A stretch of 64,000 nucleotides of DNA. Origin: Absidia repens. Lineage: Eukaryota; Mucoromycota; Mucoromycetes; Mucorales; Cunninghamellaceae. The notes beneath the pieces are model-generated. The model saw only the letters and a program-made list of their open reading frames with translations. It had not been told where the DNA came from and made no database searches. The stretch is taken from positions 186,001 to 250,000 of the forward strand of contig MCGE01000014.1 of the NCBI GenBank assembly GCA_002105175.1, read 5' to 3'. Positions within the stretch are counted from its first letter, which is position 1. Each line of letters begins with the position of its first letter. The position numbers and the translations under genes are program-made. Of this stretch, positions 1 to 11,247 are shown piece after piece.

Positions 1-959
1 TTGTTGGTGTAGTCATTGGACTTATTGCCACTGCGTATATCTGGCCGTACGAAGCGAGGGTGGAGTTACGGAAAGGGCTATCTGACTTTCTGCTTCAATT
101 ATCATGGCTCTATCAAAAGCAGGTCTCTCTCTCGTCATCATCATCACCATTATCATTTTTGGGGAAAAAGGCGAACATGCCAGACCATCAACATCAACAA
201 CAAGTCGACTTGGTCTTGCATTCAGGTTATGGCTTTATGGAACTCGAGTTGGGACTCCAACGTACACTGATTGACCTGCAGGCACTTTTGGCTCAAACAC
301 CCAATGAACCACGGCTCAAGGGCGCATTTCCTGTCTCGACCTACCGTGATATCCTGGCGTCATGTCAAAACATTGTCGACAAATTTATGTCCATACGTAC
401 GGTGATGCTGAAGGAAGTATGGATGGCGGACGTGCAACAAACATTCGTCCTCCCGGCGAATCGTGAACGACGAGAAATGGTCGGGAATGTGTTGCTCTAT
501 TTTTATCTCCTGGCGTCTGCCCTGCGACTGAAAACACCACTTCCTCCTTATTTGCCCCCAGCCCGGACAGCGTGGCAAGCGCTTATCCAGCGCCTACGAC
601 GAGACGCTTCTTCATTATCCAAAATCACCACCAATGGATACGCGTGTGATGACAAATCAGTGGAGAAAGATCAGGTGTACATGATTTACTTTGCGTATGT
701 TATTATGATGGAAGATATTATTCGTGAATTGGACAAGGTAAGGATTCCCTCAACATACACAATCATCTATGTCTACGACATATCATTGGCTGATCTCTTT
801 TTTTTCTTCTCCTTTTTCTAGCTTGGTGAAAACATGACTCTTCTCTTTGGCACACTGGTTCCCGAAGATCAATGGCGACATTTATTTGAAGATTGGTCCT
901 CTTTGGAACAAGGCATGCCACGGAAAAATGGGCTATCCATCACTGGTCTTGATCATTAG
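1..959 (+). CDS. C-terminal part of a BRE4/DUF2421-like (aromatic acid exporter-type) membrane protein
   Basis: The coding sequence is open from the left edge (frame beginning at base 3), so the 5' part lies outside the window. Exon 1 runs to 737, a phase-0 intron follows (738-821, GTAAGG...CTAG) and the last exon ends at TAG 957-959. The first visible residues form the end of a membrane helix followed by WPYEARVELRKGLSDFL, which resembles the junction between the last transmembrane segment and the cytosolic C-terminal domain of fungal fusaric-acid-resistance/BRE4-like proteins. The remaining ~270 residues are soluble and largely helical. Members are thought to be plasma-membrane or ER exporters; the substrate cannot be told from this. 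The family call rests on the short junction motif and overall layout, so confidence is moderate. Confidence 0.62.
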
Positions 960-1313
960 TTTAGTTTAGTCTTAGTCTTAGTCTTTTTTTTAAAAAAAAA
1001 AAAAAAAAAAAAACATCCCTCTTCCAAACACAATTGGCCCGAAAAAAAAAAATACCATATTCAATCATACTATAGTTTATATACATATGTATACATATAT
1101 ATCATACCACTGTTTTATTTCAAACAAATAACAATAAAATAAATTTTATAACTATCCTACATGACTATACTATGAATAAGACAGGATGGGGAGTGGTGGC
1201 GATAGGCAAATAAAAAAAGGATTGGAGGGGAATGATAAGCAAAAAAAAAAAAAAAAAAAAAAAACTGAGGGGTTGGGGCAGTGGTATCGTATATTGATTT
1301 GAGTCACAGAGTT
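960..1313. other. Intergenic, A/T-homopolymer-rich, 3' ends of two convergent genes
   Basis: This stretch lies between the stop of the exporter-like gene (+) and the stop of the SVIP-like gene (-). It holds two poly(A) tracts (about 990-1012 and 1242-1264) and AATAAA-like hexamers near 1133-1141 that could serve as polyadenylation signals. I see no gene here. Confidence 0.6.
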
Positions 1314-1918
1314 TCAATCCCACTAGTCAAGCCAAACAAAAGAAGAAAGAAGTTAGATACCTTCATAGTGACCCTGTTACAATGTTCATGTCATATACTT
1401 ACTACTAAATCAGGTTCATTGGATCGTTGATCAGGAACTGGTTTCTTGCCACGCTCATCATTTAGCTTTTTGTTTAAAGAGCCTCCACCGTTTTGGACGC
1501 CCCTGGATTCAGCCTACAAGATTATTATTTTTTTTTTAAAAAAAAAAAAGAGAGGGAGGGAAGAAGATGAGATGGTGTGCCAGTGTGTGTTTGCAAATCC
1601 CCAACTCCATAATACATTACCTTGAGACGACGTTGTTCTGCAGCAGCCAGCATGGCATCCTTGTTGTTGGAAGCACTGCCGAGCACTTGTCCTTGTGATA
1701 ATGCTTGTCCTGTCCCAGATCCATTCGCCACTTGACTATCGTTTGTTGAGCCTAATCGGTGTCCCTGATCCTTATTCCGTGTGCTGCAGCAATTACCCTG
1801 TTGTTAAAATGGAAAGAAAGGTACGAGAGAGACGGGGGTGAGTATTAAAAAAAAAAAAAAAAAAATGTAAGAGCAAATCATCCATTCAAAGTCGTTCTTT
1901 TTAGAAGAGACTTACCAT
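1314..1918 (-). CDS. SVIP-like small VCP/p97-interacting protein, N-myristoylation motif
   Basis: I reconstruct a 99-residue protein from four pieces on the minus strand: ATG 1918-1916 alone, exon 1797-1621, exon 1513-1403 and a terminal TGG GAT TGA at 1322-1314. The protein begins MGNCCS, a classic N-myristoylation site followed by two cysteines that could be palmitoylated, so it is probably membrane-tethered. Residues 48-67 (about NNKDAMLAAAEQRRLKAESR) match the VCP-interacting motif of metazoan SVIP (basic-x-x-x-L-A-x-A-A-x-x-R-R). SVIP binds the N domain of p97/Cdc48 at the ER and inhibits ERAD, as known for animals; the role here is inferred. All introns keep frame. The last intron is the least certain: without it the protein would end a few residues later at a TGA inside the intron. 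Confidence 0.7.
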
Positions 1919-2562
1919 ATTGTTTGTCCAATTTCCAACTATCAAAGTGTTCCCTTTTTATGGTGCTTCTGTAGATAAGAAATGAGATAATAGAAAGAAA
2001 AAAAATTAGAAAGAATAGTTTACGTAAATTGAGGAGAAAAAGAAGAAATTCAAGAAAGAAAAGCTCAAGCGTGAATTTTATATTCCGATGATCAGGCTTT
2101 GTTGGCGAATTCACCACACTTTAGCCGAGCCAAGGTTTTTTTCTTTTTTTTTTTTTTTACCCATCAGTGTGGATCAACTTTTTTATTTCCTTCAGCACAT
2201 GACCCAGGCTGGTGTAGTGTCAAGAATAACGATATTTCCTTTTTGGATACATTAGATTTAAATAATAGGAAAGGCCATTGGGAAGAATTTCCCAAATTAA
2301 AAATTTTTGCATTGAGAGACATATCTTAACCTGTGACTGACCAAATAAAGTAAACGGAAGGAGTGTCTCTCTGATATCAGCAGCATGATTTTCTTTCTCT
2401 CATCCCACCACTCGTATGCTTCCTTTACGAAATAAAGTAATTTCCTTTTTGGGACCTCGATTTTTCTTACACATGTCCTATCCTTTTTTTTTTTTATTTC
2501 GATCTTTTTCTTCCTTACATTTTTCATTACTTATTACCCCTAATCATATTACATAAATACTT
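1919..2562. other. Intergenic, divergent upstream region
   Basis: The region lies between the start codons of the SVIP-like gene (-) and the PQ-loop gene (+). It contains poly(T) near 2140-2158 and 2485-2495. Open frames of 70-80 codons here lack start context or family resemblance, and I see no gene. Confidence 0.5.
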
Positions 2563-3444
2563 ATGGAGGTCCAAGGAATGGCAAGCCATGAACTGTTGGC
2601 GTCGCTATTGGGTTATACTAGTATTGTTTGCTGGATCGTTGTTTTTACGCCGTAAGTTGGGGGGGGGGGTTTGATATGTCATAAAGAAACAAATTTCATC
2701 ACTCACTTATTCGTTGAGTTATCATACAATAGCCAATATTACAAAAACTATAGTGATAAAAATACAGATGGCGTGTCACTCCCGTTTTTATTGTGCTGGA
2801 TCTTGGGTGATGTCTGCAGTGTATTAGGTGCCGTACTTGGCAATCTAATGAAAACGGTGGTAAGTATTATCTACCATATATATATATATACGTATGGATG
2901 TGGATTTTACAAGCGGGAACTCTTTCTTATTACTTCTTTTTTGCTTGATAGTTACTTTTAGCGCTTTATTATCTCTGTGCCGATTCATTTTTAATGGGCC
3001 AAGTCCTTTATTATCAATATATATACAACACGCCTCAAACCATGTACGATCTACTGCTACGTATCAAACCCTCCACCATCATTAAACAAGATGAAATGAC
3101 TTACAATACCATAACTATCTCCTCCCCTTCCTCCTCTTCCTCCTCTTCCAACAATCAATCCAATGACAATATTAATGATAAGGAAACTTTGCCCTTATTA
3201 GCTTCTGCTAACATAATACACGCTGAAAAACAGGACAACTATCCATCGGAGCGTACCCAGCGAATTGCACGACTTTTTATCGTTTGCAGCATTTTGCTTT
3301 GGATTTTCCTTTTGCTTGGGTCTGCATGCTATTTTTTTTGGCCCTGGGCAAAGGTCAAGGTCGATTTGGAACAATGGCATTTTGTCTCTCAGACCTGTGG
3401 TTGGGCAAGTGCTTTTCTATACTGTGTTAGTCGTAAGTGCTTTG

Positions 3445-3481
<37 letters not shown>

Positions 3482-3916
3482 TGACATATGTTTTCATAAT
3501 ATATTATATATACCAGGCATACCCCAAATCATGAAGAATTTTAGAAGTGAAAGTGTAGATGGCCTTAGTTTGACAATGTTCGTCTTTAGCCTTGCTGGAA
3601 ACTTGACTTATTGTATAGTAAGTGATAGAAAATTTATATCAACGGCTGCTCAGACTGATGGTATCATGAAATATTTTTTACTATGTAGTCGATCTTGCTG
3701 AAATCTACTGATCGGACTTTCTTGCTGATCAATTTCCCCTGGTTACTTGGAAGCGGGGGCACCTTATTTTTTGATTTAATGGCAAGTTGAAATGATGGAT
3801 GCTCCACTGAAATGACCTATTGAATCAACTTTTTTTTTCTTTTCATACGCATATAGATCTTCTTTCAGTTTTATACCTACCGTCATCATTCCAAATCAAG
3901 TACTTTGGAGCTGTAG
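2563..3916 (+). CDS. PQ-loop vacuolar/lysosomal amino-acid transporter (Ypq1/PQLC2 family)
   Basis: Six exons (2563-2651, 2733-2859, 2952-3432, 3517-3617, 3689-3781, 3857-3916) give a 316-residue protein. It has two PQ-loop repeats: VVFTPQYYKNYSDKNTDGVS near residues 25-45 and SRIPQIMKNFRSESVDGLS near 230-250, each with the family Pro-Gln pair at a membrane helix. About seven transmembrane segments are visible, with a Ser-rich luminal or cytosolic insert around residues 120-140. Yeast Ypq1-3 and human PQLC2/SLC66A1 export basic amino acids from vacuole or lysosome; this role is inferred from family. The fourth intron carries a 32-nt poly(A) run, and the last intron has a GC donor (GCAAGT at 3782) instead of GT. 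The length and repeat layout are normal for the family. Confidence 0.92.
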
Positions 3917-4229
3917 CTTAGCGAGGGCGGTCGTTTTGTTTTGTTTTGATTGAATTGTTGAATAAAAGAATTTTGTATTCGATGTCTGATATGATGCACG
4001 ACATAATGTAAAGAAAGTTGAGTCTCACGGTAACTGCTAAGACTATTTTTGTTTTTTTACTTGATGACTTTGAACCATTGATGCGACATGGAAGGTGAAA
4101 AGAAACAAATTCACGTGGTTGGTTGCTGTTGTTGCTTTTTTAAAGATGAAAGTCTTAGGTACTTGAAGTTGCGATCATCGTATCTTTTTATGCGTTTCAC
4201 TATCTCTCGAAGAGAAAAGTTCGCCACAA
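3917..4229. other. Intergenic 3' flank of PQ-loop gene
   Basis: Contains the transcript end of the PQ-loop gene (AATAAA at about 3961) and unremarkable AT-rich DNA before the dispersed repeat starts. I see no gene. Confidence 0.5.
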
Positions 4230-5500
4230 GACCAAAAACAATTCAACTCCCGCCCACGTGAAATTGTTTATTTTTTCTCGCCCGCTTTTTCGTTTTTTCG
4301 GCTCTCTTTCTTTTTTTTTTTTTTGCTTTTTTTTTATTCACTTTATTTTATTTTTATTTTTTTCTTCACCATTCAACTTCTGTGGGGTTATTTTGGACCT
4401 AGAATTGTATCAGGACTAGTTTAAAAGGGTTTTCAGCTTAAGGATTACAAGATGCCTGGGGGAACCCTTCCATTTTGGATATAGGATCTGGAGGCACACT
4501 TAGTTGGCTATTTGAAGCCTTCATTAGCTTAGTTTAGTGTTAGCTTGTCCTTAGTTTGTATCTATATCTGAATAAGATATGTTTCTTTTTATTTGCCTGA
4601 ATAAAATATTTCCCATTAGTCACTCTCATGTTTTGCACAATAGATTCCTTTTGTTACTAGCAATCAATCCAGTGTGATTAAAGTTGATCGTGTGTTGTGT
4701 TTCAATAAAGAAAAAAAGACAGCTTTCAGTCTTTCTCATGTAATGTACAATATATAAGCTTTATTTTTACATCAATCCCTTTAGGATAGCATTGGCCTTT
4801 CTTCAAACCTCAAAATAGTCTCCTTTATGGAAGCCCTCATAGATCCTTCTGTTACTGTCCCTGTTGAAATGAATCTCTCGCCTTTTTAGCTTTAGTGTCT
4901 TCCAATATGCTTCAATAAAATATGTCTTTCTATTACCCATCCTCTGAACACTAGTATAATAAGCAATGTTGTTGTTGTAGATTTTTTGCGAATATTCTAC
5001 CGAACACTCGCTTTCTATTTTACTCATTATGACTGCCTTACCCCTTAACAACCATAAACTGGTTGACAATTTTAGACCTTTCAAAGATAGACATATTCCT
5101 GCTCGTCTAATTATATAAATGAATATAAGTCGTGCAGTATAGTACATGTATGTGCGCGAGCCGCCACTCTAGTTCACTAGTGATGAGTTAATAGATTTAG
5201 GGTATTAAATGTGGTCCCTCAACCATTTCCTATCAATCAACCTAGGCCGTTCCAGCGTAAATTCCGTTAGACTAGATATACTATGTATAAATATATATAT
5301 ATATATATATGCAGGTTCCAATTTTTTTCATTTCGTGTTGCAGTGAAGTGATAATAAAAAACGTAGCCCAAACTGGAGCCATTTGAGCCCAAAGAGCCAC
5401 CTAATACGGTGCAGAATGGCGGAAGGGGTATTCTAACTTCATTAAAAACCACACTTCAACAGCCTCTTCCCGCTCCTGACCCCAGTAGATCAAATTTGCG
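4230..5500 (+). repeat. R1 dispersed repeat, near-full-length forward copy
   Basis: The unit starts with a CCCACGTG core (about 4253), a T-rich stretch, then a conserved block with GGATTACAAGATGC, a 'gcttagtttagtgttag' segment and a series of AATAAA-containing lines, ending in 'ccacacttcaacagcctc'. The same order recurs at 18.49-19.65 kb and 60.46-61.34 kb, and shorter copies occur elsewhere in both orientations. On the opposite strand it contains a 114-codon open frame (5147-4803). Boundaries are approximate and were judged by eye. Confidence 0.75.
4803..5147 (-). CDS. Hypothetical 114-residue ORF inside repeat R1, possibly transposon-derived
   Basis: This open frame lies antisense within the R1 unit. 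It encodes a basic protein with KTYFIEAYWKTLKLKRREI near its middle. The matching segment of the R1 copy near 19.1 kb still reads KTYFIEAYW on its minus strand but then meets stops, which suggests that R1 once carried a coding sequence that is decaying between copies. I do not recognise the family and cannot exclude a chance open frame. Confidence 0.3.
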   Translation of the reverse strand: MYYTARLIFIYIIRRAGICLSLKGLKLSTSLWLLRGKAVIMSKIESECSVEYSQKIYNNNIAYYTSVQRMGNRKTYFIEAYWKTLKLKRREIHFNRDSNRRIYEGFHKGDYFEV

Positions 5501-6031
5501 CCAGGTGTAAGACTGTTTTGAAATTGAATATAAAAAATTGAAGCAACTAAGGTTTAATTTATGCTCTTGCGGAACCACACTATAGGATCATTATGTTGGT
5601 CTGGTTGGACAAATACATGATATTACTGGTCTTATAAAAAATGGCAAATAAAAAACAAATAAAAACGAGTATAAGTTCGTGCGACGCATTTCCAAGCCTG
5701 CAACATGTAATATTTATAAAAGGGCCCTGGCCGGTCTGTGTTTAGTGAAGAACGAACAGGTATAAAAATTTGATAATGGTAATTACAAACGGGATCAAAT
5801 AAATGCACATTCCAAAAAAAAAAAAAAAAAAAAAGTCCCATCACATATATATTTCATTCAACGATCAATCAATGACGCAAAAAGAATCCACTTTTTTTTA
5901 TTATGATGGTTTACAGATCCACCGGTAAAAATAAATGATGAAAAGGAAAATTATAAAATATGTACAAAAAGAATATAATCTAATATCAAGACTAAAAAAA
6001 CAAACAAAATCTAAAAACTAAAAAGCTTAAA
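5501..6031. other. Intergenic, 3' flank of SWD1
   Basis: AT-rich DNA with a poly(A) run at about 5815-5834 and several AATAAA/TTTATT motifs downstream of the SWD1 stop. No gene seen. Confidence 0.5.
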
Positions 6032-8135
6032 CTATATACCCTTTGGTGGCGTGGCTGTTGTTGGCGGCGGAGACGATGATATTGCCAATAATAATGATGG
6101 TGAAGGTGAGGCGGACGATTCCTTTTTTACTTTTTTGTGAGGCGTTGATTGTGGCTGATCTTCCATACCAATTCGTTTATTTGACTTCTTTGTTGTTGGC
6201 ACGGAGGAAGAGACTTGTGTAGACTTCTTGAGTGACGATACAAATGGTGGTGGTGGTGATGATGATGATGTCGTATGCTGATGATGATTGGTAATGCCAT
6301 TCGGTGTTGTCGTGTTTGTATCCTTTTCGTTCATTGCATCGGTATCGTCAAAGGGTAGACTGGGTAAATAAAACACGTGCTCTTTTCCAGCGTCATCATC
6401 TTCATCATCATTGTCCACATCCGAATCCAAAAATGCTTGTATATGATCACAGGTTGTCACATCCACCAGGATATCTTCGTCGTCTTGTTTTCGCTTTGTA
6501 GTTTCTTCTTCTGGCGCCTATTACAAATAAAAACAAACATATGATGATCAGAATGGATCTTTAATAATGTATTTTATATTTCTTTACCACATCAAACTCG
6601 TCTTCTTGTTCTTCATATTCAAGGTTTTCTTCCAGTTCAGTAAAATCAGGCGCAAAGGCACTCCAATTTTCTTCATGTTTTGTAGTCCATAGATAGATAT
6701 TGCCATAACTGCTAACAGATCCAATGATAGGTCGATCAGGATGCCACTAATTGTCAAGCAGAAAGAAAACACAATCAGTCGTTCCAATTTAGTGAAGATT
6801 CTTTTTTTTTTTTTTTTGTTCAACTTACTGTCAAATCATCCAACGGTTCATTAGGTCCTTCCAAGATCTTGACCAGACTTCCCATTTTCTTGTCCCAAAT
6901 GTAAATATTGTGTTCAGCTTTATGGCCTGAACCTAAATGAAAGAAGAAAAGACTATTCAATGTGGCGCCTGTCTTCTTTTCCTTTGACGTGTTAATACTT
7001 ACCACCAATAACATACTCCCCATCCGAGCTAAAGCACGTTTGATTCCATTGTACACGGTTGACAAGGTCTTGGAATTTGTTCTGTAAAACCGGTATTCCA
7101 TCGTGTTCATCCAGTCGATATAATCGTAAAGATCGGTCGTTGGCATTAATCAAAATATCTCTAAACACAATATTGCAGAAAAATGAGATAAAATTTCCTT
7201 TTTTGAAAGATTGATTTTAATTACCTTCCATTGTTACTCCATTGAATACCTTTGATGGATGTTGAAGTGATTCTAACGACATGCATTACCTACATTAAAA
7301 AAATAAACTTGAGTCACATTCACACCCCATGCATGATTAACAAATAAAAAGTAACTCACTTCCATAGCTAATGGGTCAATGATGTTCAAATACCCTTTTG
7401 ATGTACCCGCATAAATCCTCGTTCCTGTCTTATTCCATGAGACTGCACACACATAAGAGCTTGATTTGGATTTTTCGTCATCGTTCGTTTCCGTCGGCAA
7501 CGTAGTCTTGATCACCTTTCCATCCACCAATTTGACCAATACGGGTGATTCTTGAAAAAGAGCAGCCACAAACTGAAAACTACAAGGATAAATCGAAGTC
7601 AAACGTTGAGTTACCGTCCCGTAGCCCTTTTGTTGTTCCTTACTTTTTCTTGGGATGCATTTGTGCCATCAATAAAGGCGTATCGAAGCGTATCTTTGTA
7701 TGTTTTGTTCCAGTCACCAGGTCCCAAAATATACATGTCCAATCCTTTGAAGCTGAAAGTAAATAGCGACCATTTCTAGACCAACTGAAAAAAAAAAAAA
7801 AAAAAAAAATTAGACTGCTTTAGACAAAGGAAGGAAGGAGTCCCATTTCTTACCTTATGCTAGCGACTGGTTTTACATGCCCTGTTAGATTCCGAGCCAC
7901 CCCTTTTGTATCAAAATCCCATATAACACATCGTCCATCTTGACATCCTGCAGCAAGCAAAGTACCACGTCGATTGAAACGGCAATTTAGCACGTACCCA
8001 TCTTCTAGTGTCTCTTCAATGCTGTTTGGGTATTCTTGCTCCCAAGGATCTGTTGCCAGAAACGGAAAATATGAGTGTCAGTTGGCTGGTTCTTTCTATT
8101 TGTTTTTGTTCCTTACCAAGTAGTTCCAAATTCAT
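6032..8135 (-). CDS. swd1: COMPASS histone H3K4 methyltransferase subunit Swd1/RBBP5
   Basis: Nine exons (8135-8117, 8049-7854, 7784-7644, 7579-7360, 7289-7225, 7160-7003, 6932-6829, 6746-6588, 6517-6032) join in frame to 515 residues. The start [14 protein letters not shown] is the hallmark N terminus of RBBP5/Swd1. WD40 blades follow, including [39 protein letters not shown] and [19 protein letters not shown]. After the propeller comes the conserved [20 protein letters not shown] segment and a hinge with [16 protein letters not shown], matching the RBBP5 region that contacts the Ash2-Set1 core. The C terminus is Ser/Pro/Lys-rich and low complexity. The protein is a scaffold of the nuclear Set1/COMPASS complex. 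Length lies between yeast Swd1 (426) and human RBBP5 (538). Confidence 0.94.
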
Positions 8136-8419
8136 GACGTCTTGGAGAAAAAGAAGAAACAACCGCAAGAGTAAAAAAGATTGGCATTTTACGAAAAAAC
8201 AATCAACACATTTCAGATTCCGCTGGTCAGCCTTGATTTGAGTCGAAATTCTGGCTATTGTAATTATTTTATGGCCTGATTCGAATGCGTGCCTTTATTC
8301 TTTTTATATTGTTTGTAGAAATATAGCCTTTCAGTACTTGGTAGTATGAAAAATATAAAAGGAACCGACTCAATTTATTTATTTATTTCTTCTTTTTTGT
8401 TATTAAACCAGATTTCACC
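8136..8419. promoter_or_regulatory. Shared divergent promoter region, SWD1 / cyclin
   Basis: A 284-bp gap separates the start codons of SWD1 (-) and the Pho80-like cyclin (+), so both core promoters should lie here. It contains T-rich tracts and TATAAA-like words near 8355, but no motif strong enough to name. Confidence 0.4.
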
Positions 8420-10139
8420 ATGATGTCAACCCCACCTGCCTTTCTTCCTGGTATAAATACCAGATACTTATATCCCATTACCCATTATTGTGCAACTTCA
8501 TTCAATGATATCCCTCTTGTTCCTAATTTGTCTCAACAGAAACTACTGGAATTGATCCCTTTCTATCCTCCACATGGATCAACCACCATGCTAGATTTCG
8601 ATCGCATACTGGTCGGTGAGTAAAAAATAAATGTCGCGCCTTCAAAAAAAGACTGACCCCTTGACTTCCTTGTTTCTTTTTACTTGTTCTTTCAACAATG
8701 TAGACATGATGGTAAATACAATTGATACTCAATGGCCGAAGCCACCTATTCCTTACTCACACCAAAGTCTTTATACTGACATTAAATATATGTCGAAGTC
8801 CCAACAGCCGAAGTTTCTTCATCGCACGGTTCAACCTGGACAAGCATTGGTGGACCAATTTTTGACAATGGATACAGCCCCTGCTGATACACACGCCTTC
8901 GTTAAGCGTATCATCGAAAACTCCTATTCATCTTATGCCATTATTATGATAACAATCTCGTACTTGTTTCGACTCAAACCCTGTTTGGACAAAGCCTTTC
9001 TCACTTCATCTTTCGCTGATCGCCGCTACCTGTCCTGTGGTCGACGTATGTTTTACGCAGCCCTTATTTTAGCCACCAAATACCATAGCGATGAAGCACC
9101 CGGTAATCGCCACTGGTCCATTGTTAGTGGTCTACCTGTCAATCAAATCAGCCAGACTGAGGAACTATTTTTGAAATTGATGGATTATCGATTGCATATC
9201 ACCAAGGAAGCATACGAACAATGGGCCATCTTGATCCAACGTCATTGTGGTAGGCATCCCAGTCATTGCAGCAAACCATGTCACCCATCTGCCGCCTACA
9301 CCTTCCAGTATCCTTCTCTGCCAACTCCTATTGTTGAATCTGCAATGAATATGGTCACGACTCATGATCATGGCGATGAGGGACATGAACAACTCCAACA
9401 ACTCTTAACTCGAAAGCAGGATCTCCAGCAGCTTCCAAACGAGACACACGGTCTACAGCAACAAACTCGGTACCTGGGAAAGCAGCACCACCAACAGAAC
9501 CACCAGCCTCGGATTCACCGACAAAACCAATACCGCCCGCATTCACAACAACAATTTCACCCACGTTTATCGTCGTTACGTGCTCTTCCACAGCAATTTC
9601 ACCAATACCATCTACCTCCACAGCACTCCCATCTACATCCGCAGCAGCGCCCTCTACTTCTACAGCAACCATTGCAGCAAATCAATCGACGATCACAACA
9701 TCATTTTCAGGAATCCTCATCGAATGAACGGTCTCATCGGCAGCAGCAATTTGGCCACCAACAGTCGTCCTCCCCGGCATCGTCAAGTCGATCCACGATA
9801 AGAAGAAGAAAACCTCGTAGGTACATTACGATACGCAGCACCAATCGAAGATCTAAATCAGCCAAAACGATACAAATAAAGGCTTTCAAGTCCCTCAATA
9901 GTATGAAATGGATGTGGCGTTCTATTAAGCAATTCACTCGTGTTTTACTACCACCTTTTATTCCTATTCGTTTGACAGAAAAGGTATTCTCGAGTCTAGT
10001 TCCCGACTCTTTAGAATATATTTTGGTCCTCATTCTTACTTTATTAATAGTTTATTTTTATCTACCCTTATTGTATCAAATCTTGCAAATCTCATTATTG
10101 ACGGCACACTCCCTTCCTTCTTTTTTATTATTATGGTGA
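8420..10139 (+). CDS. Pho80/PCL-type cyclin with Gln/His-rich region and hydrophobic C-terminal tail
   Basis: Two exons (8420-8615, 8704-10139; phase 1 intron) encode 543 residues. Residues ~110-250 form a Pho80-like cyclin fold: a helix with FVKRIIENSYSSYAIIMITI, then RRMFYAALILATKYHSDE, then WSIVSGLPVNQISQTEELFL and LKLMDYRLHITKEAYEQW, all in the order typical of PF08613 cyclins. Such cyclins activate Pho85/CDK5 kinases, and a kinase of that class lies 2.4 kb downstream on the same strand. Residues ~310-400 are extremely Gln/His/Pro-rich, followed by an Arg/Lys/Ser patch. The last ~45 residues (LEYILVLILTLLIVYFYL onward) are strongly hydrophobic and could form one or two membrane segments, which is unusual for a cyclin. 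Confidence 0.82.
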
Positions 10140-10512
10140 ATTATGTAATAAAATTGATATTGAAACTCATTTTTAAACATGAAACAAGTGATTGGTACAA
10201 ATGACTCTTTTTTTTTTATTTCCATGTGGTGTTGTGTGTGTGGTGTATGTAGCGTGCGGGGTATGAAACAAACGTGGTCAGATTTGCTTTGCCCAAAAAA
10301 AGAGTGGCTGGTTTTTTATTTTTTCCCCAATTCCCACTCAATCTCGTCTTCTACATATATATTTCTTTTCAGTCACCCTTTATATTTATACTTCTTTTTC
10401 TTCCCATCCTCCCTTCCTTTTTCTTATATATATATATTAGTATTCTTATTTTTATTATTATTATACAATCCACACCCTTCTTTATTTTCTTGTCATTACT
10501 ATCATACTTACC
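10140..10512. other. Intergenic, upstream of ORMDL
   Basis: T-rich 5' region with pyrimidine tracts and TATATATATA near 10426-10436, as expected for a promoter and 5' UTR. No gene seen; the open frames in it overlap the ORMDL start. Confidence 0.45.
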
Positions 10513-11247
10513 ATGTCTTCTACCAAAGAAAAAAAAGCATTCATGACACTCGATCAAAGCTCTATGCCAAACTTCAATTCTTCATGGGTAAACTACAAAG
10601 GTAAGTTTGTTTGTTTTTCTTGCTTATGAATGACTGGCGGAGACCACGTGTACCAACCTTTTCTTTTGTTAATACAATAATAGGCGCCTGGTCTACAACT
10701 ATATTTATTGTTATTGCGCTCAAAACTCTTTTCACCGTGATACCCTTCATTAGTCCCGAAGCAAGCTGGACCTTGACAAACCTTTCCTTTAATCTTGTAA
10801 GTGCCTCTACTTGCTCATTATTCTTTATAGTTGTTAATCTTTCTTTATTATTATTCTTATTAAATTTGTAGGGACACTATATTATGTTTCATTGGGTGCA
10901 GGGGATTCCATTCGAAAACAATCAAGGTGCTTATGACGGGTTAACATTATGGGAACAAATCGACGGTGGTGTGCAATTCACGGCTACTAGAAAATTCTTG
11001 ACAGCAGTACCTATTGCCTTGTAAGTTTATCTATCTATACATATATATAAACTTAAAATAGGAAAAATACTGATTTGGTTTACATTGTCATGATAGGTTC
11101 CTCCTAAGTACTCATTATACACATTACGACATCTTTTTATTCGGCATCAACTTTACGGCATTATTGGTAGTATTGGTGGCGAAATTGCCTATCATGCATC
11201 GTGTACGGGTATTTGGTATTGGCAAAGTCGATTATGATATGGATTGA
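10513..11247 (+). CDS. ORM1: ORMDL-family regulator of serine palmitoyltransferase
   Basis: Four exons (10513-10600, 10684-10796, 10872-11020, 11097-11247) encode 166 residues, close to the usual fungal/animal ORMDL length. Diagnostic segments are [16 protein letters not shown] near the N terminus, [37 protein letters not shown], and [19 protein letters not shown]. Four membrane segments are visible. ORM/ORMDL proteins sit in the ER membrane and inhibit serine palmitoyltransferase, controlling sphingolipid synthesis. The N terminus has serines and threonines that could be regulatory phosphosites, as in yeast Orm1/2, but that is inference. Confidence 0.96.

Noticed and set aside
1374..1402. 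29-nt intron as the end of the SVIP-like gene
   Set aside because: Too short for a functional intron; the 80-nt alternative ending GACTAG gives a W-D end resembling the family better.
9355..9672. 105-codon open frame antisense to the cyclin
   Set aside because: It is the complement of a Gln/His/Pro-rich coding stretch (CAN-type codons lack antisense stops). No start context or family resemblance.
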